Shown here piece after piece: positions 29,161 through 37,619 of a stretch of DNA of 64,000 bases. A program made the translations under genes and the position numbers. This DNA comes from JAEZBP01 sp963832725 (GTDB lineage Bacteria > Myxococcota_A > Polyangia > Polyangiales > Sandaracinaceae): the NCBI GenBank assembly GCA_963832725.1, contig CAWHVG010000005.1, positions 1,116,001 through 1,180,000 on the forward strand, in the 5' to 3' direction. How positions within the stretch are numbered: position 1 is the first letter of the stretch; each line of letters starts with the position of its first letter. Below the pieces are notes generated by a model. It was given only the letters and a program-made list of their open reading frames with translations. It had not been told where the DNA came from and did not search any database.

Positions 29161-29529
29161 ATGATTGCGGCGCAATCTACGCCGAATAAGGTCGAAATTT
29201 TTCCGATGGAGGATGTCTATGGCGTCCTCGGCGGACTGCAGGTAATTGAATACGATGCTCTGTTCTGCGATGTGCCGGCAAAACTTGATCTGTATTTGGA
29301 GCAAGTCTTGCGCTCTGCTCTTTCCGCCGGCGCGGTCATCGCCTGGTGCGCATTCGAAGGCTCTTTCCATTTCGATCATTTGCTGACGCCCGGCATTGCA
29401 CCTCAGGTCTACGCCGTGGCGGACGCGGCGGGGGCGGAGCTCGCAGCGGACGAGGACCTCGAGTCGCAGGAGTGGCGGAGGCGGCTAGGCGAGGCGCGCC
29501 GACGGCTCCTCGCAGAGCGCGGGAGCTGA
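29161..29529 (+). CDS. Hypothetical protein, possible immunity-type
   Basis: An open frame of about 122 residues contains EDVYGVLGGLQVIEYDALFC, LYLEQVLRSALSAGAVIAWC and AFEGSFHFDHLLTP, ending in an Arg/Ala-rich helix. It has no recognised family, and the start is uncertain because the frame is open further upstream and an overlapping frame before 29189 also looks partly coding. GC is lower than in neighbouring genes in the first third. It may be the intact 3' part of a frameshifted gene. Confidence 0.4.
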   Translation: MIAAQSTPNKVEIFPMEDVYGVLGGLQVIEYDALFCDVPAKLDLYLEQVLRSALSAGAVIAWCAFEGSFHFDHLLTPGIAPQVYAVADAAGAELAADEDLESQEWRRRLGEARRRLLAERGS

Positions 29530-29822
29530 CGCGCTCGTCGGCGGGTGCTGGTGAAACAGCGCGAAGGGGGCTCCGCCCCTCGACGCGAGGTGATCATATG
29601 TAGCGGCCCGTCGCACACGTTCGGCAGGGTCGGTGTGCTTTCACCGAGGGCGCGAGGCAGCGGTGCCCCCGTGCGGTCGAGTGGACCTGGGCGGTGGGGC
29701 GGATCGAGATGCCAGTCGATTCCGCCGCTGGTCGTCGGTGCCCGGGCGCGCCTCGCGGCAATTCGTGGCGGCGGCCGCGAGCGCTGCGCCCGTGGCCGCT
29801 CGCCTCGATTCCGCCCGCCGGA
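29530..29822. other. Intergenic region, right part belongs to duplicated segment
   Basis: No gene is recognisable. From about 29756 the sequence is nearly identical to that at about 32640, which begins the duplicated segment described separately. Confidence 0.5.
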
Positions 29823-30272
29823 TCAGCCGGTGATCCAAGCCCGCGCCGTGTCCAGCTCGCTCATCGTGTAGGTGCGGATCACGCCGGGGATGATCCAGGA
29901 GAACGCGTGGATGCCGTTCCGGATCCACGCCCTGTCGGTCACGACGGCCATGCGCTCCCAGCGGGCGAGGTGCTCGACGCCGACCTTCGCGTCCTCGACC
30001 ATGGCTCCCGGCGAGAACGACGTCACGTCGTTCCCGATGACGTAGAGCATGCGGACTTTCTCGTGGTGGGAGAGCGCGGCGTGCACGGCGGGCTCCAATA
30101 CCTCGCGGTAGTCGGAGCGCGTGACCTCGCCCTTCGCGGTGAGGCCGATGACGTTGTCGGGAAGCTCGGGGATGGTCGTCAGCATGCTCTCTCTCCTTTC
30201 GGGACGGGACATACGCACGGGGCCGCGCGCGTCGAACCCCGCAGAAGCTGCGGCCGAAGGAAATCTCGACGT
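29756..30272. repeat. Duplicated segment, copy A
   Basis: About 500 bases, from just below the SpoIIAA-like gene to about 85 bases above its start, recur almost unchanged at 32640-33155 in the same orientation. Differences are a few substitutions and single-base gaps. Conserved flanking parts include the ribosome site region and the small inverted repeat CGCAG-AAG-CTGCG upstream. Confidence 0.85.
29823..30185 (-). CDS. SpoIIAA-like (STAS-related) protein, copy A
   Basis: The start MLTTIPELPDNVIGLTAKGE is preceded by AAGGAGAG. The 120-residue product matches the SpoIIAA-like family: alternating beta strands and helices, VRMLYVIGNDVTSFSPGAMV, and the end segment MAVVTDRAWIRNGIHAFSW with TYTMSELDTARAWI. 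Members are small soluble proteins related to STAS and lipid-binding SEC14-like folds, often of unknown role. This copy is intact. Upstream lies an inverted repeat (CGCAG-AAG-CTGCG, near 30238) kept in copy B. Confidence 0.8.
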   Translation of the reverse strand: MLTTIPELPDNVIGLTAKGEVTRSDYREVLEPAVHAALSHHEKVRMLYVIGNDVTSFSPGAMVEDAKVGVEHLARWERMAVVTDRAWIRNGIHAFSWIIPGVIRTYTMSELDTARAWITG

Positions 30273-30608
30273 GGCCCCCGGATCCGCCGCACGACAGCAA
30301 CACGCGCGGACCGACCCGATCGCGCACGACGCCCCCAAACCAGCCTGAGCCGCTCAACGCATCCTCCCGCTCCGTCGTCCACTCGTCTGCGCCCCGCACA
30401 CGACGCCTTGTCATCCCTTTCCTACAACCGCGCGTAAGAACCCAGCGGTCCAACCAATCAACGCTTCGTGCATCTCTCTTTTCCCGGCTATGCCCTTGCG
30501 CTTTCAACCCCCTATACACTACAGTCGCGCTCGACCTAGGCACCTTCGCCGGTCTCACCGAGAACGGCGTAAATGCCGCTGACTGCCGCTGACTGCCGGT
30601 GATTAGCC
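30186..30608. promoter_or_regulatory. Intergenic control region between divergent genes
   Basis: The left 85 bases belong to the duplicated segment and carry the conserved CGCAG-AAG-CTGCG inverted repeat. The right part is less GC-rich, with a TATACACT stretch near 30517 that could be a -10 element for the lipoprotein gene at 30609. No gene is seen. Confidence 0.35.
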
Positions 30609-31690
30609 GTGCCGCCGCCTTCCCGCTATCTGGCTCGGTCTCTTCGTGTCGTCGGGATGGCGGCGGCCCTCGCGGTGACCACGGGTTGTTCCAATGCGCC
30701 GGTCGGTGGCCCGCTGTCCTGTGATCCCACGCAGGTCACTCGCGAAGCTCCCCGGCCGGCCGACGAGCCGCCGGCCTGGGTGCCTCCGCCGCCCGGGGCT
30801 CTCGAGCATCCGGGAGTGCCGCATTGGATCGCCACCCACTTCTGGCTGCCCTGGGACTACGAGCACCGGCAGCTCTACCCCATCGCCCCCGAGGGAACGG
30901 TCTACATCCGGCTGCAGTACCGGGTCGCACCGCAGTTCGCGGAGCCGTTGTCGGCCCGGCTCATCGTCTTCGTCGACGGGAAAGTCACCCCCTTCGACCG
31001 TGCCGACGGCGAGACGGTCACGTTGGAGCGGACGGCGCTGGTCGACCGGCAGGGGGAGACGAGCATCAGCCTACCCGCCGAGCGCTTCCAGGACGGGTTG
31101 AGCACCGTTCAGGTCTACGTCCATTACCACGCGGGGCCCTCGGGTTGGCAGCCAGAGCTCGGCCAGTTCGGGGAGCTTCACCGTGCAAAAGGGCTCCTAC
31201 GAGCCTCACGACTTCGTAGAGACCTCCGGCTACGAAGTCTCCGTCTCGACACAGGCAGCTGAGCCAGACCCGAGCGTTCTGGGAGGCGCAAGACACGGCC
31301 TACGGCCACGAGGTGGAGCTGGGCACGCTCAACGAGTACCTGCGCGACTCCCCGAGCGTGGGCGGCTCACTTCCGGTGACCCTCGAGCTGCGAGCGTTCC
31401 ACCAGTTCGCCTGCGCCGATTCTGAGGGACCAGTTCGCGATTGTGGCGCTCCTCGACGGCGAGCAGGTGCCTGTGGCCGGGCACGACGAGATCTTCGCCA
31501 AGATGGCCCACGGGGACCGGCGGGTGTTCCACTACGATTCGGATCTCGCCCTTCGACGGCCACGAGCATCTCTACGAGTTGATCTACCTACCCAGCCTCG
31601 GCTACCCGGTCACCCGATCCGGAGGACCGTCCTCTGACCGGCTGGAACTTCGGGCCGCAGTCGGTGGACTACGTCCACTGGGGCTACTGA
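30609..31690 (+). CDS. Lipoprotein of unknown function, broken by several indels
   Basis: The gene starts at GTG 30609 with a lipoprotein signal (LAVTTGCSN, Cys near residue 27) and continues with HFWLPWDYEHRQLYPIAPEG and IRLQYRVAPQFAEPL. After about residue 190 the coding frame jumps near 31178, 31285, at 31418-31422, at 31536-31540 and near 31615. Two of these are GATTC for GATC, and one is an extra C beside GATC. The rejoined C-terminus reads LRDQFAIVALLDGEQ, ISPFDGHEHLYELIYLP and ends WNFGPQSVDYVHWGY. Continuous codon bias argues for sequence errors rather than decay. About 358 residues; role unknown. Confidence 0.6.
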
Positions 31691-31844
31691 CGGCCGAGTG
31701 GCACGCGAGGGACTCCAGCGCCTCCCGCCGGCCCGGATCGCTGCCTTTTGGGCAGGGTTGAGCCTCTGTTCTCACAGCGACCCCAGCGCGGCAGAGGCAA
31801 CCTCTCCGGCCGGCTTGCCCGCGAGGCGCTGAGGGAGGTCGACG

Positions 31845-32542
31845 ATGACGTTCGAGCCCCGCGCATCGCTGCCGCTCGTCATCATCGGCGTGCTGCTGTC
31901 CTTTCCTTGGCTCATGGGCGGCTGCGGCGCGCGCACCGGGCTGGACCGGAGTGCCTCCGACGCCGGGACGCCGGAGGTGCTGCCGGACGGCGCGGCTTCG
32001 CGCTCATGCTCTACGACGACTGGCACATCTACCGCGTCGATCTCACGACCTTGGAGTGCCGGCGGACGGCCTACGACCCGAACCGAATCGGCCTCGGAAG
32101 GAACACGGCGATCGCGCTGTCACGCGGTCCCGGCGGCGAGCAGCTCTACGTGGTGGGCGAAACCTCGGCGGGGCCGGTCCTGGGCGTCGGCGACCTCACG
32201 ACCTTCCGGCTTCGGCGGGTGGCGCGGCTCACCGTCGACCCGGCCGAGTTCCTGGTCGACATGCGGGCCGACCCGCACGGCCACCTGCTCATCTTGGAAG
32301 AACATGGCCTGTTCCTCGAGCTCGACGCGATGACCGGCGAGGTGCTGTCCGGGGATCACACCACCTTCGACAGCATGACGGGCAGCTGGGCCCTCCTGTC
32401 GTGGAACGACGAGATCCTCTTCTTCGGCGGTAGCCAGGTCAGCCGCTACGACCTCGCGACCCACCAGCTGCGCCAAATCGACAACCTGGGCTTCGCGGTG
32501 GTCGGTGCGAGCGCCGCGCCGTGCGTCCACGGGGCTCCGTAG
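31845..32542 (+). CDS. Lipoprotein with propeller-like repeats (one frameshift)
   Basis: The start MTFEPRASLPLVIIGVLLSF leads to a lipoprotein Cys in LMGGCGARTGLD (near residue 27). After a short linker an indel near 32000 shifts the frame to LMLYDDWHIYRVDLTTLECR, RGPGGEQLYVVGETSAG and DEILFFGGSQVSRYDLATH, which look like blades of a WD/PQQ-like propeller. About 232 residues. No known family. It lies between the two SpoIIAA-like copies. Confidence 0.6.
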
Positions 32543-32639
32543 CGATACCGCATCTTTCTCCGGCCCAGCTCCGAACCTCGAGGCTGGCATGAGATGCGTG
32601 CTGCTTCTCCGCGTCGGGGCTGTCCCACGATCAGGTCAG

Positions 32640-33155
32640 GAGCGCCGCAATTCGTGGCGCGCGGCCGCGAGCGCTGCCCGTGGCCGCTCGCCTCGATCCC
32701 GCCCGCCGGATCAGCCGGTGATCCAAGCCCGCGCCGTGTCCAGCTCGCTCATCGTGTAGGTGCGGATCACGCCGGGGATGATCAGGAGAACGCGTGGATG
32801 CCGTCCCGGATCCACGCCCTGTCGGTCACGACGGCCATGCGCTCCCAGCGGGCGAGGTGCTCGACGCCGACCTTCGCGTCCTCGACCATGGCTCCCGGCG
32901 AGAACGACGTCACGTCGTTCCCGATGACGTAGAGCATGCGGACTTTCTCGTGGTGGGAGAGCGCGGCGTCACGGCGGGCTCCAATACCTCGCGGTAGTCG
33001 GAGCGCGTGACCTCGCCCTTCGCGGTGAGGCCGATGACGTTGTCGGGAAGCTCGGGGATGGTGGTCAGCATGGTGTCTCTCCTTTCGGGTCGGGACATAC
33101 GCACGGCGCCGCGCACGTCGAACCTCGCAGAAGCTGCGACCGAGGGAAGCCTCGA
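32640..33155. repeat. Duplicated segment, copy B
   Basis: This is the second copy of the segment at 29756-30272, 2.9 kb away in direct orientation, including the SpoIIAA-like gene, its ribosome site and about 85 bases upstream. The high identity in non-coding flanks points to recent duplication. Confidence 0.85.
32711..33071 (-). CDS. SpoIIAA-like protein, copy B (two one-base deletions)
   Basis: It is 361 bases against 363 in copy A, owing to two single-base losses: GCGTCACGG for GCGTGCACGG near 32970 and GATCAGG for GATCCAGG near 32782. The encoded protein is otherwise almost identical (N to D at one site). With both bases restored it is a full 120-residue SpoIIAA-like protein. Since one loss is next to GATC, both may be sequence errors; otherwise this copy is a young pseudogene. 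Confidence 0.7.
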
Positions 33156-33211
33156 CCGAACCGTCGAACCCAGGCCAATTGGAAAAGCGCCCGAGACCGA
33201 GCGACCATCGG

Positions 33212-34656
33212 ATGATGGTCGTCCGACTCGTTCCTTCATCGCCCTCGTGCTGGCGTTCGCGCCGGGCCGCTACCTCGCGCATCAGCGCGACACGACCGAC
33301 GCGTCGGTCTCGGGCAATCACGACGGGGGGCCCAACCGGCGTGATGCAGGGCTCCGCGTTCCGGACGCTGCCAGCACGCTCGACGCCGGAGGCGGGTCTG
33401 CCTCGCCTGACGCCGGAGGTGGGTACGCCCCGCCCGACGCCGGTCCCCTTCCCTCCGACGAGCCCGACGTTCCGTCCGGGACGCGCCCGAGCGACAATCC
33501 CGGCGCGACCGGCTCGACGATCCTCCCACAGCCGGGTTGAACCCCTGCTGCGATGTCGGGCCCGTGATCGGAATCGACGATCCCAATCGCCAGACCTCAT
33601 GGCCTGTGGTCGCGTGGGACGGCACTGCGTGGGGGGCCGTCTGGCCCGACATGCCGAGCCCGGCCCCACCGGGCGCCCCTCCGCGGACGACTTCCGCAGC
33701 CTCGGTGCGGACGCGAGGCCGCTCACACCGATGCGGCCCATCGAGGGCCTCGGCGCGTACCCGGCGGCGCTGGCCTGGGGCAACCGGCGCTTCGGGCTCC
33801 TCCACAATCTCACCGGGGGATGCCGGGCCCGTGGTCGACTACCGAGACGGGTATCTCGTCGTGCTCGAGCCAGGGGGCGCCGCACGCGAGCCGGCGCATC
33901 ACGGACAGACGGCGCCGGTGTCCGTCGCCCGCCACCAAGCCGTCCACGGCTGGGCCGTGGTGACCTACGCCGACGTCGACGGCGGGGCGCACGGAGACAG
34001 CCGCTTCCAGTGTGCTCGACAACGACCTCCGCACACTCCTCGACACGCCACTCGAGCGCAGCGTCTACGCAGACTGGAGCTCGGTCGGGGTGGTGTCCCT
34101 CGGGAGCAGGGTCGTCGCCGTCCAAGCGACCGACCACGGAATCGCGCTCCGGAGCTGGGCGGAGGCCGCGCTGAGCGAAGGCCCGAGCGCGGTCTTCGAC
34201 GCCGGCACCGTCGTCGTCGACGGCGAGCGCCACGCCGCGAGCGCCCTCAGCGCCACGGGCCTGCGCGACCACGTCATCGTGGCGTACCGAGCGGCGAGCA
34301 CCCTGCGTACCCTCGTGTTCGATCCCTTCTCACCGGGCGGCAACGTCTCGCCTCACGACATCGCACCAAGCACGTTCGACCACTCGCTGGCCATCGCGGG
34401 CGACGACAAGGGGGGAACGGCAGGCGTCTGTACGCGGTCGCGACTCAACCCCGGCTCCAACCCCTCTGAGCTCGCGTTCGCGCTCGTCGGCGAGGACGGA
34501 GAGCGCATCCGGCGCGCCCGTCACGGTCGCTGGGAATATCGAGCTACGCGGCGGCCTGCGCGGTGGCGGCCGCGGTACCCGGATCCAGTACGTCGGGTGT
34601 TCCGGGCTGCGACGACATCGCTCGACGTGCCCCACAACTCCATCTTGGCAGCATGA
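33212..34656 (+). CDS. Exported protein with Asp-Ala-Gly linker, several indels
   Basis: Coding signal passes through several frames. The N-terminal part has a hydrophobic start near 33230 and a linker with repeated DAGGG and PDAG units near 33380-33450. Then follow LNPCCDVGPVIGIDD, SWPVVAWDGTAWGAVWPDMP, LGAYPAALAWGNRRFGLLHN, AVHGWAVVTYADVDGG and WSSVGVVSLGSRVVAVQATD, which look like propeller blades. Breaks occur near 33670, 33830 and 34015, and the exact start and the C-terminus (34500-34656) are uncertain. The family is not recognised; it resembles other myxobacterial surface propeller proteins. It is divergent from SpoIIAA-like copy B, as 30609 is from copy A. Confidence 0.45.
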
Positions 34657-35061
34657 ATCCGCGTTCGTCGCTGACCCGCGTCGAACGCTGGCGTCACGTC
34701 GTCCCCGGGCTCGCGGCGTGACCGTCGAGGTCGACTCTCGTAGGGCGCAGCCGCCTCCCGCCCACGCGCGCAGCCACCTCCCGCGCGCTGCGACCCACGG
34801 GGGTCGTAGCGAGAGACCGAGTGAGCCAGCGCCTGCGCGACTATCCTCACCGCAGCGACCCGCATACCTCACCCGCTCACGCATCGTCCAGGCTCGCTGC
34901 GTGACCCGCGGGGCTCGTGCCGAAGAGCGGGTCGGCGGCGGCGGCGGCGCAGTCCCCTCCCTCGGGCGCTGTCGCATGCCGAACCAGCTCACGCATCATG
35001 TGGGCGCGCGCTGCGTGACCCACGGAGGTCGTGCCGACGAGCACGCGGGCCCGCGACCCAG
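34657..35061. repeat. Intergenic region with dispersed CGTGACCCACGG repeats
   Basis: No gene is seen. Three related copies of a motif close to CTGCGTGACCCACGGRGGTC lie at about 34788-34808, 34897-34917 and 35010-35030, the last two followed by GTGCCGA and an AGAGC/CGAGC stretch, and preceded by a CTCACGCATC stretch. A fourth copy lies at 37518-37540. The spacing is irregular, so this is an interspersed short repeat family, not a regular array. Confidence 0.6.
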
Positions 35062-36347
35062 CTACGCGGCCAACCTCACGTACGGCGCCACCGGCTCCCG
35101 CACCATGCTCCCCCGGCTCGGCAACCGCGCCTGCTGGAGCGCAGCCTTCAGCGCTTCGTCGGGACTCGGCGCGCGACCCACGTGGGTCTTCGCGCGGTCG
35201 ACCATGGCTTGCGCTTCTCGCTGCTTGAAGCCCATGGCGACGAGCGCGGTCAGCGCCTGGGCCAGCGCCGCGGACCGCGCCGGCGACGCAGCCTCTCGGC
35301 CATACTGACTGCCGTCGGCGTGCTCGAACGAGAAACCGAGCGACGCCGTGCCCCGGACGACGAGCGTGCCCTCGTGCGCGGCCGCGTGATGGTTGCTGCA
35401 GAGCACGACCAGGCTGTCCGCATCGTGGCCGCCGCCGTCGGCGCGGCGCTCGGTGTGGTGGAGATCGAGGAAGGCAGCGTGGCCGCAGCCGGGCACGGCG
35501 CACTTGCCGCCGTGCCGCCGGATGACCGCGCGCCGGACGCGGGGCGGGATGTCTTGCGTCGCCTTGGGCGGGTCGGGCAGGTCGACTCGGCCGAGGCGCT
35601 GCGCGTCGCACTCGGCTCGCTCGAGCACGGCCTCGTCGACGACGACCTCGTCGCCGCCGGCGCGCTGGGTCACGGTCCGGCAGCGCTCGCAGACGGTCAG
35701 CGCAATCTGATAGGTCGAGCGGCCTTCGTCGCGCGCTGCTGCGTCCTCGGAGCCAGCTCCCGCCAACCCGTCCCCAGCCAACGCGGCCTGGGCGAGCGCG
35801 GCGATGAACGCGTCGTCGTCGACGTGACCGCCTTGCCGGCGAGTCAGGGCCTCGCGCGCCTCCTGGAGCAGAGCCCAGGTCGGTCCCGAGACCTCGTAGG
35901 GAAGCCGCCGAGGCGGAATCCGCACGAGGCGGAATCGAGCGGGCGGTCGCCTGTCTCGTGGCCCGAGACCATGCGCTCGACCTCGCGCAAGGTCCGGCCG
36001 GCCGCCGCCTCGAGCCACTCCCCTTCCGTCTCTTCGTCCGCGACGCGGGTAATCTCGCGCACCGCCGAGAAGCTGAGCCCGCCAGCCTTCAACGACTCGG
36101 TCAGGGCGGGCAGCGTCTCGAGCGCTCGCGCAACCCGAAGCCGCTCCCGCGCCTCGCGCCGGGCGAAGCCGGCGAAGCGAACGGCGTAGTCGACGGTGCC
36201 CGCGCAGCCGAGCGAGGCCGGGACGCCAAGCCGCTCCGCCGCCAAGAGCCAGCGGCCGTGCTCGTAGTCCAGCGCAGCCCGCTCCCGCGCGATGGAGCAG
36301 ACCTTTCGATGGACGATGTCGGGATCGGTGAGCTCGACGAGAGGCAT
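35062..36347 (-). CDS. HNH endonuclease with C-terminal UBA-like helices
   Basis: The start MPLVELTDPDIVHRKVCSIA is chosen two codons inside the open frame. An N-terminal helical region resembles DUF222-type domains found with HNH nucleases. The HNH site lies in the second half: CAVPGCGHAAFLDLHHTERR...LVVLCSNHHAAAH, with paired Cys and the HH/N/H residues. The last 60 residues (ALTALVAMGFKQREAQAMVD) resemble the RuvA C-terminal or UBA fold. Two inserted bases at 35916-35920 and 35932-35936 (GAATC for GATC) break the frame; removing both gives DPPRADPPRRLPYEV. About 428 residues. Such genes occur singly in many genomes; a defence or mobile role is not shown. Confidence 0.75.
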
Positions 36348-36807
36348 GACCAAACATCTAGCACAAATGCGTCATATCGCACGTCACCGGGCAACATACA
36401 ACGCTCTTTTTTTACACGCGAAACACTCACCACAACGACAGCCCATCAGACAACGCAGCAGCGAACACAGTGCGACTGGATCCTTTCCACCATCTGGCGC
36501 GTCGGCCATGCGCTCTTCGGCCGACCAACCCCTCTGAGCGTCGTCGCCTCGTTTGCCAAGCGCTCGCCCAATCCGGCGGCGCACGAGGTACAGCATTACC
36601 TTTCCATCGACACAGGAGCATCGCTCCGCGGTCGGTCTCCATTCGCCGGTGGCGGGGCGCCCCGTGAACGCCGAGGACGTCTGCCTTTCGTGACAGGACA
36701 TGGCCAAAAGCTCGCCGACGCGGGCAGCTCAGCCTCGAGATGCCGCGGGGCCACCTGTGACGACGGTATCAAGAATCGAGACACCTCCAAGCGGACTCGA
36801 CCACTGA
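36348..36807. other. Intergenic region of lower GC
   Basis: Between the HNH gene start and the tandem array. It includes a T7 run near 36408 and an AT-richer part likely to hold the HNH promoter. Overlapping open frames here have poor codon bias, and I see no gene. Confidence 0.4.
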
Positions 36808-37395
36808 CTTCAACGCTTGCACCGGCGCCGAGCGCCGCTTCGACAGCCGCTTCAACGCTTGCACCACCGCCAAGGCCGCCTCGAATGCCGTTTCAACGCT
36901 TGCAACGGCGCCAAGGCCGCCTCGAATGCCGTTTCAACGCTTGCAACGCCGACGAGGCCGCCTCGACGCCTGTTTCAACGCTTGCAGGGCCGACAGGCTG
37001 CCTCGACGCCATTTCAACGCTTGCAGGGCCGACGAGGCGCCTCGACGGCCGTTTCAACGCTGGCAGGCCGACGAGGCCGCCTCGACGTTTCAACGCTTGC
37101 ACCGCCAGGGCCGCCTCAACAGCCGACAAGGCAGCCTCGACCGCCATTTCAACGCTTGCACCGCCGCCGAAGCCGTTTCAACGCTTGCAGGGCCGACAAG
37201 GCCGCCTCGACGCCTATTTCAACGCTTGCACCGCCGACAAGGCAGCCTCGACGGCTGTTTCAACGCTTGCAGGGCCGACAAGGCAGCCTCGACGGCCGTT
37301 TCAACGCTTGCAGGGCCGACAAGGCCGCCTCGACGGCCGTTTCAACGCTTGCAGGGCCGACAAGGCCGCCTCGACAGCCGTTTCAACCCTTGGTA
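36808..37395. repeat. 41-bp tandem repeat array, about 14 units
   Basis: A core TTTCAACGCTTGCA begins at about 36808, 36850, 36891, 36932, 36973, 37012, 37052, 37088, 37147, 37176, 37217, 37258, 37299, 37340 and, degenerate, 37381. The last five intervals are exactly 41 bases. The rest of the unit, close to GGGCCGACAAGGCCGCCTCG then ACGGCCG, is also conserved and contains short stems (GGCCG...CGGCC; GCC...GGC). Unit 41 is not a multiple of three and no frame is open through it, so it is not coding. The right end is most homogeneous, which suggests growth from that side. Confidence 0.85.
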
Positions 37396-37619
37396 TGCGT
37401 TCGACGATTCTCGAGCTTGGTCGCGACCCACCGGGTCGTGCTGGCGGGCTCGCGAACGCGCGCCTGCATCGGCTCGAGGGCTCCCGTATCCCGAAGCCGC
37501 TCACGCTCGGCTCGCCTGCCGCGTGACCCACGGGGGTCGCCCAGACGAGCCAGGCGGCCTCGGGCCTGCGGCGCTACCCTCGCACGCGGCCGGATACCGG
37601 TGAAGCGCTGCGCTCTGAC
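37396..37619. other. Intergenic region with one dispersed repeat copy
   Basis: Non-coding stretch after the array; contains the fourth copy of the CGTGACCCACGG motif at about 37518-37540. No gene recognised. Confidence 0.4.

Noticed and set aside
28563..29529. Toxin-immunity pair
   Set aside because: The small helical protein and the following hypothetical protein have the size of immunity proteins, but no toxin domain is recognisable beside them.
36808..37395. CRISPR array
   Set aside because: The whole 41-bp unit is similar from copy to copy, so there are no unique spacers, and no cas gene is near. The core is not palindromic.
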